14,965 bases of DNA from an uncultured Methanobrevibacter sp. (lineage in GTDB: Archaea; Methanobacteriota; Methanobacteria; Methanobacteriales; Methanobacteriaceae): positions 1 to 14,965 of the forward strand of contig CACZNW010000162.1 in NCBI GenBank assembly GCA_902782595.1. The letters run 5' to 3'. Below are positions 6,761 to 14,643 of the stretch, piece by piece (within the stretch, counting starts at the first letter, position 1; each line of letters starts with the position of its first letter). The notes below the pieces were generated by a model. That model was given only the letters and a program-made list of their open reading frames with translations, was not told the DNA's origin and ran no database searches. Position numbers and translations under genes: made by a program.

Positions 6761-6964
6761 ATGAAATGCCGTATGTGTGGTTATGAATTTGATGAAACAA
6801 AGTTGAAAAACAGGGGTTGCGTCGGCTGTGGAAAACACACCGGCTGCAACCAGGTTCACTGCCCCAAATGCGGATTCGGAAATCATCCGGAATTGGAAGA
6901 GGAATTCGAATTCATAATCAAACTTAAAAATAGAATTAAAAACAGGAAAAAAACAACAGTATAA
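6761..6964 (+). CDS. Small Cys-rich zinc-ribbon-type protein in the feo operon
   Basis: This 67-aa protein has seven cysteines: C3 and C6 (CRMC), C20 and C23 (CVGC), C29, C34 and C37 (CPKC). CxxC pairs C3/C6 and C34/C37 could form a zinc ribbon, and C20/C23/C29 with H26 or H33 could hold a second metal or an Fe-S cluster. The C-terminal 25 residues are a basic helix (IIKLKNRIKNRKK). It has no membrane segment. A GGTG ribosome binding site precedes ATG, and the gene sits tightly between feoA and the FezA-like gene. Its position suggests an accessory or redox sensor for Fe(II) uptake, playing the part FeoC has in enterobacteria, but it is not a recognisable FeoC. Confidence 0.82.
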   Translation: MKCRMCGYEFDETKLKNRGCVGCGKHTGCNQVHCPKCGFGNHPELEEEFEFIIKLKNRIKNRKKTTV

Positions 6965-6980
6965 ATAGTAGGTTATTGAA

Positions 6981-7241
6981 ATGAGACATGATGAATTTTT
7001 TGACAAATGTTATGAACACAAACATGCTTTAATTTTTGCAGCCGGAATCGCTACAGCAATTATCGGCAAAAAGATATTAGAATCAAAAACAGCAAAAAGG
7101 GCTGCAACCCAGGGAATGGCAACCATAATGTCTGCAAAAAGAGACGCAGAAGAATGCTTTCAGGACATGAGAGAAGATGCAGAAGACATTATAGTTGACG
7201 CACACGAAGTGGATAAAAAAGAAATTTATGCAAATGAATAA
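6981..7241 (+). CDS. Small membrane-associated protein, FezA-like (candidate ferrosome protein)
   Basis: This 86-aa protein has a short basic/His-containing N terminus, one hydrophobic segment with small residues (about 15-29, HALIFAAGIATAIIG), a basic stretch (KKILESKTAKR), and an acidic amphipathic helix (about 52-76, RDAEECFQDMREDAEDIIVDA). That arrangement, and its location directly in front of a P1B-type ATPase, resembles FezA of bacterial ferrosome clusters and the DUF6110-type partners of such pumps. The assignment rests on shape and context, not on a sequence search. AGGTT precedes ATG, and the gene lies 16 bases after the zinc-ribbon gene and 24 before the ATPase gene. Small-residue spacing in the hydrophobic segment could allow helix packing with the pump. 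Confidence 0.75.
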   Translation: MRHDEFFDKCYEHKHALIFAAGIATAIIGKKILESKTAKRAATQGMATIMSAKRDAEECFQDMREDAEDIIVDAHEVDKKEIYANE

Positions 7242-7265
7242 ACTTATTTTTTTCAGGTTAGAAAA

Positions 7266-9398
7266 ATGAAATATCAGGTAATGTATGATAACGGATCACG
7301 TTTAAGGATTCGTTCAGGACAATGGGCCTTCACTAAAGAGGAAGGGTACGGTCTTGCTTCATTACTTTTAAAAGAGAGCTTTATCAGTGAGGTATACACT
7401 TCCCATAGAAACGGAAGTATCTTAATATACTATGACGGGGATTCCAAAAACAAAGGCAAAATTTTCAATATCCTGAACGATATTACATTGGATGATTTAT
7501 TCGAAGCGGAACCGACACAGGCTCAAAGTTCAAGAGAAATTACAGATGATTTCTATTTTAAATTATCCAAAATGGTTTTAAACAGACTTTTTTATAGGAT
7601 ATTTTTACCGATACCAATCCGAAATATGTTAACCATATACAATGCAGCAGAGTATATCTGGCACGGTTTAGACAGTTTAACCAGGTTTAGAGTTGATGTT
7701 GCACTTCTTGACGGTGCAGCAGTAACCGGCGCACTGCTTCAAAAACAGTACAAACCTGCAAGTTCAATGATGTTCTTATTGTCAATCTCCGACGCACTTG
7801 AAGACTACACAATACAGAAAGCCAAAAGCACACTTAAGGACAGTCTGGCTTTAAACATAGATACTGTATGGATAGTAGGAGAAGACGGTGAAGAAAAACA
7901 ATGCCCTGCTGTTGATATCATCAGAGGAGATAAAATCAAAGTCCATATGGGTGACATAATACCTGTTGATGGAAAAGTAATTGAAGGAGAAGGAATGGTT
8001 AATGAATCTTCAATGACTGGAGAACCTTTGGCCGTTCATAAAAGACCAGGAAAAACAGTTCATGCCGGAACCGTTATAGAAGAAGGCAATATAATAGTTG
8101 AAGTTTATTCAATGAACAAAGAAACAAGACTGAACAAGATAATTGATTTAATTGAAAATTCAGAAGAACTGAAGGCGGACACCCAAAGCAAAGCCGAAAA
8201 ACTAGCCGATTCAATTGTCCCCTACAGTTTTCTTGCAACCGCACTGACATATCTGATTACCGGAAATTCAACAAAAGCACTATCCGTGCTGATGGTTGAT
8301 TTTTCATGTGCCATTAAACTTACAACTCCACTGTCAATCATATCTGCAATGCGTGAAGCATCAGACAATAGAATGATGATAAAAGGAGGAAAATTCCTGG
8401 AAAACTATGCAAATGCCGACACCATCATATTTGATAAGACTGGAACCCTGACAAAGGCAACTCCAAAAGTTGTTGAAGTGGTTGCGATGTCCAAACGCTA
8501 TAAACGTGACGATATCCTGAGAATGGCCGCATGCATTGAAGAACACTTCGCACACAGTATTGCATCCGCCATTGTAAAGCAAGCTGAAGAGGAAGGTCTT
8601 AAACATGAGGAAGACCACAGTGAAGTGAAATACATTGTAGCCCACGGTATTGTAACAGAATATGACGGCAAACGTGCAGTTATCGGATCCAAACACTTCC
8701 TTTTTGATGATGAACAGGTAAAAGTAACCAGATCCCAGGAAAAAAAGATTGCTCAAAAAGCAGCAGAACATTCCGTGGTTTATCTTGCCATTGACGGAAA
8801 GCTTGAAGGTTTAATCTGCATTGATGATCCTGTACGTGAAGAAGCAAGATATGTTATTGAAGAACTTAAGAATTCAGGTATCAAAAACGTTATAATGCTT
8901 ACCGGAGACAGTGAAAGCGGTGCAAAAGCCAGTGCCCGTGCACTGGGCATTACCGATTATAAATCACAGGTACTTCCGGAAGACAAATCAAGAATCGTTG
9001 AAGAGTTAAAACAGGAAGGAAAAACAGTCATTATGGTTGGAGATGGCATTAATGATTCACCTGCCCTTGCGGCCGCTGATGTGTCTGTTTCAATGAAACA
9101 TTCTTCAGACATTGCCCGTGAAGTTGCAGACATATCACTGCTGTCCGATGATTTATATGATCTTGTGACTCTCAGGAAATTAAGCGTTGGAATGCTTGAT
9201 AAGATTAATAAGAATTATCACAATATCGTTGCAGTAAACGGCAGTCTTCTTGTTTTAGGTGTCTTGGGAGTGATTCCCCCATCAACCTCCTCGATGATAC
9301 ATAATTTATCCACAATGTTGTTTGGAGTAATGAGTACCAAATCAGTATTAAGTAATGAAGAATACGCAAAAGACATGGGAGTGGAGGCTATCGAATAG
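7266..9398 (+). CDS. P1B-type metal ATPase, FezB-like (SCA motif; candidate ferrosome iron pump)
   Basis: This 710-aa protein is a P-type ATPase. Visible are the actuator TGEP (251-254), the phosphorylation site DKTGT (D390), MLTGD (544-548) and the hinge VGDGIND (591-597). The transmembrane metal motif is S347-C348-A349 within DFSCAIKLTTPL, not CPC, and the usual nucleotide-domain His-Pro is His-Ser (430-431). The N terminus (about 1-75) looks like an HMA_2-type ferredoxin fold with R-x-R-x-R (12-16) and no CxxC. Membrane segments fall at about 104-180, 318-360 and 652-692, with no long classical TM1-2 pair. These traits and the feo/FezA-like context point to the P1B-6 group that includes FezB of ferrosomes. 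The likely substrate is Fe(II), moved out of the cytoplasm into a vesicle or out of the cell. An ordinary Fe(II) efflux pump remains possible. Confidence 0.88.
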   Translation: MKYQVMYDNGSRLRIRSGQWAFTKEEGYGLASLLLKESFISEVYTSHRNGSILIYYDGDSKNKGKIFNILNDITLDDLFEAEPTQAQSSREITDDFYFKLSKMVLNRLFYRIFLPIPIRNMLTIYNAAEYIWHGLDSLTRFRVDVALLDGAAVTGALLQKQYKPASSMMFLLSISDALEDYTIQKAKSTLKDSLALNIDTVWIVGEDGEEKQCPAVDIIRGDKIKVHMGDIIPVDGKVIEGEGMVNESSMTGEPLAVHKRPGKTVHAGTVIEEGNIIVEVYSMNKETRLNKIIDLIENSEELKADTQSKAEKLADSIVPYSFLATALTYLITGNSTKALSVLMVDFSCAIKLTTPLSIISAMREASDNRMMIKGGKFLENYANADTIIFDKTGTLTKATPKVVEVVAMSKRYKRDDILRMAACIEEHFAHSIASAIVKQAEEEGLKHEEDHSEVKYIVAHGIVTEYDGKRAVIGSKHFLFDDEQVKVTRSQEKKIAQKAAEHSVVYLAIDGKLEGLICIDDPVREEARYVIEELKNSGIKNVIMLTGDSESGAKASARALGITDYKSQVLPEDKSRIVEELKQEGKTVIMVGDGINDSPALAAADVSVSMKHSSDIAREVADISLLSDDLYDLVTLRKLSVGMLDKINKNYHNIVAVNGSLLVLGVLGVIPPSTSSMIHNLSTMLFGVMSTKSVLSNEEYAKDMGVEAIE

Positions 9399-9411
9399 CT
9401 GACACTTCCCT

Positions 9412-9428
9412 GTTTTTTTCTTTTTTTA
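9412..9428 (+). terminator. T-rich terminator after the iron operon
   Basis: GTTTTTTTCTTTTTTTAG begins about 14 bases after the ATPase stop codon. Oligo-T tracts of this kind are the main intrinsic termination signal in archaea. No clear hairpin precedes it, and only about 30 bases remain before the ABC gene, so some read-through into it is possible. Confidence 0.55.
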
Positions 9429-9458
9429 GATTTCAGTAAAATCAGGAAGGCATTGTTA

Positions 9459-10163
9459 ATGAGTACTATTATCAAATTAAAAAATGTTGAAAAGATTTAC
9501 AAAACAGGAGATCACATTTTAAAGGCCATGGACAATGTTAATTTTACAATTGACGAAGGAGAATTCGTTGTGATTCTTGGACCCTCAGGTGCTGGAAAAT
9601 CAACACTTCTAAACCTGTTGGGAGGTCTTGACAGTGTTACTTCCGGTGAAATCATTGTAAATGACAACCATATTGAGAAGTTTTCAGACAATGAACTTAC
9701 AAATTACCGGGCGAGTAATGTCGGATTCATTTTCCAGTTTTACAACCTGATTCCGAATCTAACAGCCCTTGAAAATGTTGAGCTGATGAAAGACATTGTG
9801 GATGTTGATATAGATGGACTAGATGTTCTGGACTCAGTGGGACTTAAAGACCATGCTAATCAGTTTCCGGCACAGTTATCCGGTGGGGAACAGCAGAGAG
9901 TATCTATTGCAAGAGCTGTGGCTAAACAGCCCACAATGCTTTTATGTGATGAGCCGACAGGAGCGCTTGATTCAAAAACCGGCATTCTGATTCTCAAGTT
10001 GCTGCAGGACATGAGCAATTACCATGCAACAACCGTCATTATTGTAACCCACAATGCAATCCTGGCCGAGGCCGCAGATAAAGTAATCCGGATTAAAAAC
10101 GGCCAGATTGAAAGCATTACCTCCAATGAAAATCCGAAAAAGGTCGCCGATTTGGAATGGTGA
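9459..10163 (+). CDS. ABC transporter ATP-binding protein, MacB/LolD type
   Basis: This 234-aa protein is a complete ABC ATPase of the family that pairs with FtsX/MacB-type permeases. Motifs in order are Walker A GPSGAGKST (41-49), the Q-loop Gln at 93 in FIFQFYNLIP, signature LSGGEQQ (140-146), Walker B LLCDEP (161-166), the D-loop ALDS (169-172) and the switch His198. FQFYNLIPNLTALENVELM is characteristic of the LolD/MacB subgroup. The start at ATG 9459 is chosen because AGGAAGG ends 8 bases upstream; a TTG two codons earlier has no such support. Its stop is 4 bases before the permease start, and the GGTGAT there serves as the permease ribosome binding site. Such systems usually act on lipids, lipoproteins or peptides by a mechanical mechanism; the substrate here is unknown. 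Because the permease gene is broken, this ATPase may be an orphan. Confidence 0.93.
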   Translation: MSTIIKLKNVEKIYKTGDHILKAMDNVNFTIDEGEFVVILGPSGAGKSTLLNLLGGLDSVTSGEIIVNDNHIEKFSDNELTNYRASNVGFIFQFYNLIPNLTALENVELMKDIVDVDIDGLDVLDSVGLKDHANQFPAQLSGGEQQRVSIARAVAKQPTMLLCDEPTGALDSKTGILILKLLQDMSNYHATTVIIVTHNAILAEAADKVIRIKNGQIESITSNENPKKVADLEW

Positions 10164-10167
10164 TTAT

Positions 10168-12439
10168 ATGCTTTTCAAAAAGATGTTGAGAGATATTCGC
10201 AATCACAAAGCCCAATTCATATCTATCTTTTTAATGGCCTTTTTAGGTGTATTTGTCTTTTCGGGCGTTGGCGGAGAATCCATGGGACTTGAAGTTAATG
10301 TTAATGAATTTTATGACGATACAAATCTGGCTGACGGGTGGATTTATTCCAGTTATATCAATGACCTGTTTCTATATCAGGTTGACTGTTTAGGTGCAAC
10401 CAACCAGATGGAAAGACAGCTGGTCGTGGATTCGATTGCAGATTTTTCAAATGACCCCGAAATAACACTGCATTTTGTAGAAAACAATACAATATCCAAA
10501 TTTTATTTGGTTGAAGGAAAAACCTTTGGACATCAATGATAAAAACGGCGTGTGGCTGGACAAAAGTTTTGCAGATGCCAAGGGTTTGAAGGTTGGTGAT
10601 GAGATTTCATTTGAGTTTGAGGATTATCGCCTTGAAAAGAAAATTCGGGGAATCGGTTATTCTCCGGAATATGTTTATCATGCCTCAAAATCATCAGTAA
10701 TTCCAGATTTTTCCAAATTGGGTTTTGCCTATATGTCTTACAAGGCATTTCCGGAAGAAACCATCCCGTACAATGTTTTGAATGTTAAATTTGATGGAAC
10801 TGCTGAAAACTATAATGAATTATTGTCATATCATATGGACGGTTATTACAGTTCATTTGTTGAAAGGTCCCAGCACAGCAGTGTGAGCCAGTTTTCAGAA
10901 GAGATTAATCAGCACCAGATGATGGCGGGAATTTTCCCAGTTGTGTTTATTTTAATTGCAATGCTGATTCTTTTGACAACAATGACTAGGATAATTACCC
11001 ATCAAAGGACACAGATCGGTATTTTAAAGGCATGTGGTTTTAAAGACAAATCAATAATGTTTCACTATATATCCTACGGTTTCTGGCTGGTTTTAATTGG
11101 TTCCATTTTAGGTCTGATTATAGGCCCCATGACCCTGCCCGAACTATTTTATCCTTCCATGAGCTCAACATATATATTGCCTTCATGGAAACCTGCATGG
11201 AGCATGGATTTTATCTATGTTGTGCTGGCAATGGTTTTAATGTCTGTTTTAGTGTCATACTATGCTGTTAAAAGTATTTTCAGTGAAAATCCCGCTAATA
11301 CAATAAGGCCAAAAGTTCCGAAAGTGTCCTCTTCAGGCCTGATTGAAAAACTGGGATTGTAGAAACACTTTTCATTCAATACTCGCTGGAATTACCGTGA
11401 TGCGAAGAGAAACAAATTCAGAGCACTGATGACCATTATAGGAGTTATCGGTTGCACTGCACTTCTGGTATCTGCATTTGGAATGTATGACGGTATGAAT
11501 GATTTGAAGGAATGGGAATTCAATCAGATTAATCATTATGACTCCAAATTAGTTATTGATGATGAAGCGAGTGATTTGGAAGTTGATGATGTGGCGGAAG
11601 AAGTTAACGGCGATAAGATAATGGAATCTGCCATTGAAATCGAGTCGGATTCAACCAAAAAGTCAGGTACACTTCTGGTTTTAAATCACACAGACTTGAT
11701 TACTCCAACCGATTATGACTGGAACAGAATCAAAATTGCAGATGACGAGGTTTCAATTTCACAAAAAATGGCCGATATGCTGGACGTTAAAGTTGGAGAT
11801 ACTGTGAAATGGCACATTATGGGTTCTGACAAGTGGATTAATGTTAAGATTGATAAGATTCATGCAGATCCAACTTCCCAAGGATTTGTAATGTCTGCAG
11901 AAAAACTAAAAGATTTGGATTTGAATTATACGGTGACAAGCATCGTAACGGCGGAACATGTCGATGAAAATTATACGGCAATCAAAACAGCGAATTCCAT
12001 GAAGGATATGACTTCCAGTTGGGATGAACTTACTGAGGCTATGTGGTTATTAATATACATCCTGATATTTTTCGCTTCACTTTTAGCAGTTGTGGTGTTG
12101 TATAATTTAGGATTACTGTCATTTACAGAAATTGAACGTGAAATAGCAACCCTTAAGGTTTTGGGATTTAAAACAGGTGCTTTAAGAAAGCTGCTTTTAA
12201 CACAGAACCTGTGGTTTACAACAGCAGGATTCATATTGGGCATTCCTGTCGGTTATTATATCTTAAAAATCATGTGGGAGTCTTCGGGAGATTCATTTTA
12301 CATCCTGCCTTCAGTATCCCTTATGAATTTAATAATAACTGCAGTAATAACATTTACATTGTCCATTCTTGTAAATTTATTGTTTTCACGTAAAATTAAA
12401 AAATTAGATATGGTGGAGTCACTTAAAAGTAGTGAATAA
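10168..12439 (+). pseudogene. FtsX/MacB-type ABC permease, broken by a frameshift and an amber stop
   Basis: If repaired, this would be a permease of about 756 aa with two FtsX modules. Pieces are 10168-10539 (N-terminal TM helix AQFISIFLMAFLGVFVF and start of an extracellular domain), 10511-11362 (rest of that domain, then three TM helices) and 11429-12439 (second module: TM helix, extracellular domain, three TM helices). Lesion 1: the A5 run at 10518-10522 puts the first piece out of frame with the second; removing one A gives a continuous VEGKPLDINDKNGVWLDKSF. Lesion 2: TAG at 11360-11362 interrupts LGL-*-KHFSFNTRWNYRD in the same frame, where Trp (TGG) would be natural. The protein between and after the lesions is otherwise well conserved in character, so decay is recent or the lesions are sequencing errors. 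The ATG has GGTGAT 3 bases upstream and pairs with the ATPase gene. Confidence 0.82.
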
Positions 12440-12454
12440 AATATTTAATATTAA

Positions 12455-12494
12455 TTGCCTCGTCTTAATAAGGCGAAGCAAATATTCTTTTTTT
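12455..12494 (+). terminator. Hairpin terminator after the ABC permease
   Basis: Bases 12455-12481 (TTGCCTCG ... CGAAGCAA) form a stem of about 11 pairs with one mismatch, one G-U pair and loop TAATA. It is followed by a run of seven T (12488-12494). It lies 16 bases after the permease stop codon. Confidence 0.65.
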
Positions 12495-12566
12495 ATTAAA
12501 TCCTGTGTACATTATTGTTTAACTTCAAAAGGTACTGTGATTTTGATATGGTCTAATTAAAAGAAA

Positions 12567-12674
12567 TCAGTGGCAGTTACATCCAAAAAGAAAACACCAT
12601 ATTTTTTGCAGTATTCCCTTGTCTTTTTTTGAATTTTTATCATCGCTCGGACAGCATTTCTGTTTGTTTGACAT
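12567..12674 (-). CDS. 35-residue Cys-rich peptide, downstream of a DtxR-like box
   Basis: This very short gene encodes a peptide starting MSNKQKCCPSDD, with a Lys/Asp-rich middle and a hydrophobic Cys-rich end GILQKIWCFLFGCNCH. It has five cysteines (C7, C8, C27, C32, C34) and a terminal His35. The end could sit on the membrane surface, while the CC and CNCH groups could bind metal. I know no family for it. AGTGAT lies 4 bases before ATG, matching the GGTGAT sites used by other genes here. A perfect DtxR-like dyad lies about 95-110 bases upstream, and no other gene is positioned to be controlled by it, so an iron-regulon peptide is the natural reading. The reading frame is short enough to be chance, but the ribosome site, composition and box argue otherwise. 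Confidence 0.5.
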   Translation of the reverse strand: MSNKQKCCPSDDKNSKKDKGILQKIWCFLFGCNCH

Positions 12675-12767
12675 GTTTATCACTTTATATTTTTATATGA
12701 AATTAAATAGGAAGCGATATTTAATTTCATGATATCTTTTAAATGTATATTAAATTGAGAATCTGAT

Positions 12768-12783
12768 TTTAGGTAAACCTAAA
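12768..12783. promoter_or_regulatory. DtxR/IdeR-like box 3
   Basis: TTTAGGTAAACCTAAA has perfect 7-bp arms around AA and matches box 1 of the feo region at 15 of 16 bases. On the minus strand a TATA-like CATTTATATG lies at 12815-12824, placing a transcription start near 12792 just ahead of the box. The downstream minus-strand gene is the Cys-rich peptide at 12674. On the plus strand the next gene is trkH, about 390 bases away behind its own promoter. Confidence 0.65.
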
Positions 12784-12814
12784 TTTATCCCCATATTATA
12801 ATATAACAATAAAT

Positions 12815-12822
12815 CCATATAA
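12815..12822 (-). promoter_or_regulatory. Predicted TATA box for the Cys-rich peptide gene
   Basis: The minus strand reads TTTATATG, the same core as the fdh-like operon promoter. The predicted start near 12792 gives a leader of about 118 bases that contains the DtxR-like box. A second TATA-like stretch (TTTAATATAC, about 12743-12752) is an alternative with a shorter leader. Confidence 0.35.
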
Positions 12823-12839
12823 ATGTTTGTAAATTCAAT

Positions 12840-13025
12840 CTATTTTTTAAAGTATTTCATCCGAACAAGGTTGAATACAATGACAAAGATTAATAAAGTA
12901 ACTCTCCAATACCATTCAATCGGAGCAAAGAGCAAACAGTATAGAAGAATCACCCCCACAATTGCATGAGTGAGGAGATTTTTCCAGTCTGTCAGATATG
13001 CCCTTAAACCGTCAATAATTTTCAT
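12840..13025 (-). CDS. Small two-TM membrane protein of unknown function
   Basis: This 61-aa protein has an amphipathic start (MKIIDGLRAYLTDWKNLL), two hydrophobic helices (about 18-36 and 40-55) separated by a short EWYWR turn, and a basic C terminus (RMKYFKK). By the positive-inside rule both ends face the cytoplasm. No family is recognised. The ATG has GTGGTG about 10 bases upstream. It diverges from trkH and ends 57 bases before the DtxR-like box, so it is probably transcribed alone. A role in potassium transport is not indicated by anything beyond proximity. Confidence 0.7.
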   Translation of the reverse strand: MKIIDGLRAYLTDWKNLLTHAIVGVILLYCLLFAPIEWYWRVTLLIFVIVFNLVRMKYFKK

Positions 13026-13122
13026 TTAATTACACCACAATAACTATATGGTTTAATGCATTATTTAATGTTTTCAGGCATCTGTTTACTATTCATATTT
13101 TACACCGTTTTTAACCTAAAGA

Positions 13123-13130
13123 TTTAAATA
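13123..13130 (+). promoter_or_regulatory. Predicted TATA box of trkH
   Basis: TTTAAATA, preceded by AACCTAAAGA, predicts a transcription start near 13150 and a leader of about 25 bases. AACCTAAA (13113-13120) equals one half-site of the DtxR-like boxes, but the other half is absent. Confidence 0.4.
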
Positions 13131-13175
13131 ATTAATTTTTCACAATAAATATATTAATAATTAAAATGTGGGCTT

Positions 13176-14609
13176 ATGAGATATATCAACAAGAGTGACC
13201 TGTTAATCATAACTAGAAATTTGGGAATACTAATGATTGGAATGGGTTTATTATGTTTAGTTCCCATTATTGTCGATTTAATATATCATGAATTTAATAC
13301 AATCGGTTTTCTCATACCCTCATTACTGTCCATTATCCTTGGTTTAATCTGCATGAAAACCCTGGAAAAATATAAATCGTATAAAATTCGCCTGAAACAC
13401 GGGATGATAATATCCTCCCTGTCCTGGCTGTGGGCATGCATTATTTGTGGTCTGATACTTTATCTTGTAACCGACATAAGCTTTATAGACAGTGCTTTTG
13501 AAAGCATGTCCGCTTTAACCGGAAGTGGGATTACAATATACAGTGATGTGGAAATACTGCCCCACAGCATACTATTTTTTAGAGCATTTCAACAGTGGAT
13601 TGGAGGTTTGGGAATTATCGTTATGATACTTTCCTTTCTTGTTCAGTCTGGAACCAACTCATCCACACTATACCAGTCCGAAGCCCGTGATGAGCGTATA
13701 AGACCGTCCACTAGAGCCACAATCGAAGAAACAATTAAAATCTATGCAATTTATACCGTAATCGGAATTGTTTTATACGCACTTGCCGGAATGCCGTTTT
13801 TCGACTCCATCTGCAACACATTCTGCATTATCTCAACCGGAGGGATGAGTGTGAAAAACGCAAACATGGGATTTTACAACAATGACCTGATTTATTTCAT
13901 TACAATTATTCTGATGATACTGGGTGCAACAAGCTTTCTGGTTCACTATAAAATCATCAAAACACGTGGAAAATCATTGATTAATGATCTGCAGTTTAAA
14001 GTGATGATTTGTTTAATAGCTATTTCAACCCTTTTAATATATTTCACATCCCAAATCGTTCCGATGGACATGTTGTTCACTGTAGTTTCAGCGGTTACAA
14101 CAACTGGAGCAAGCATTCCAGATTCTACCATAATGGGCGGCTGGCCATCATTTGTAATCATCATTATAATGACCCTGATGCTTATTGGAGGTTCCAACGG
14201 ATCTACAGTAGGTGCTATTAAACTGATGCGTGTAATCACATTTTCAAAAGGAATCTATAAAAATTTACGTGAAATAGTATCCCCTCCCGGCACCATTGTC
14301 CCCATGGAGCTTTCAGGCAAAAAACTTTCAGAAAAAGTAACAGCTCAAAGCGGAAACTACATAACACTCTACTTTTTATGTATACTCATTACATGGTCAC
14401 TATTCTGCCTATATGGTCATGATCCGTTCAATTCATTGTTTTTCACAATATCAATGCAGGGTAACGTAGGTTTGGAAATCGGACAGATTTCCCAGACCAT
14501 GCAATGGCCTTTAAAAATCATCGGAATGTTTAATATGTGGACCGGAAGACTTGAGATTTATCCCGTTCTAATTACCCTGAGAGCGTTCCTTGAACTCTTT
14601 AAAAGATAA
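13176..14609 (+). CDS. trkH: TrkH/KtrB-family potassium transporter, membrane subunit
   Basis: This 477-aa polytopic protein has the fourfold membrane-pore-membrane layout of the Trk/Ktr/HKT family, which takes up K+ through a channel-like subunit. The four filter segments are LTGSG (114-118), ISTGG (219-223), TTTGA (308-312) and QGNVG (428-432), each with the critical first Gly, and the C-terminal MWTGRLEIYPVLI block is diagnostic. The intramembrane loop GGSNGSTVGAIKLMR (338-352) is also typical. Transport in this family normally needs a cytosolic TrkA/KtrA nucleotide-binding partner, and none is encoded in this window. The ribosome binding site before ATG is weak (GTGGG), although the protein start fits the family. 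The gene stands alone between a divergent small gene and a transposon remnant. Confidence 0.95.
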   Translation: MRYINKSDLLIITRNLGILMIGMGLLCLVPIIVDLIYHEFNTIGFLIPSLLSIILGLICMKTLEKYKSYKIRLKHGMIISSLSWLWACIICGLILYLVTDISFIDSAFESMSALTGSGITIYSDVEILPHSILFFRAFQQWIGGLGIIVMILSFLVQSGTNSSTLYQSEARDERIRPSTRATIEETIKIYAIYTVIGIVLYALAGMPFFDSICNTFCIISTGGMSVKNANMGFYNNDLIYFITIILMILGATSFLVHYKIIKTRGKSLINDLQFKVMICLIAISTLLIYFTSQIVPMDMLFTVVSAVTTTGASIPDSTIMGGWPSFVIIIIMTLMLIGGSNGSTVGAIKLMRVITFSKGIYKNLREIVSPPGTIVPMELSGKKLSEKVTAQSGNYITLYFLCILITWSLFCLYGHDPFNSLFFTISMQGNVGLEIGQISQTMQWPLKIIGMFNMWTGRLEIYPVLITLRAFLELFKR

Positions 14610-14622
14610 TCTAAAAAAAAGA

Positions 14623-14643
14623 AAGTAGATAAGTTATCTACTT
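14623..14643. terminator. 10-bp palindromic hairpin between trkH and the tnpB remnant
   Basis: AAGTAGATAA (14623-14632) and TTATCTACTT (14634-14643) are perfect reverse complements separated by one G. The stem begins 14 bases after the trkH stop, behind a run of eight A, so it could be a bidirectional terminator between the convergent units. The tnpB remnant's last reading frame stops inside it. It may instead be a subterminal hairpin left from an IS200/IS605-type element. Confidence 0.5.

Noticed and set aside
10511..10539. Programmed frameshifting in the permease
   Set aside because: No slippery heptamer with a downstream structure was evident, and the second lesion further on would still block translation.
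11360..11362. TAG as a pyrrolysine codon in the permease
   Set aside because: Pyrrolysine is known from methylamine-using methanogens, not ABC permeases, and the position fits Trp; a second lesion in the same gene favours decay or error.
12496..12566. Minus-strand end resembling a protein C terminus (ITVPFEVKQ then stop)
   Set aside because: The frame is closed by TAA a few codons upstream and has no start, so there is too little to call a gene remnant.
13109..13130. Half DtxR-like site AACCTAAA next to the trkH TATA box
   Set aside because: Only one half-site is present, and CCTAAA-like sequence may simply be the BRE; not enough to place trkH in the iron regulon.
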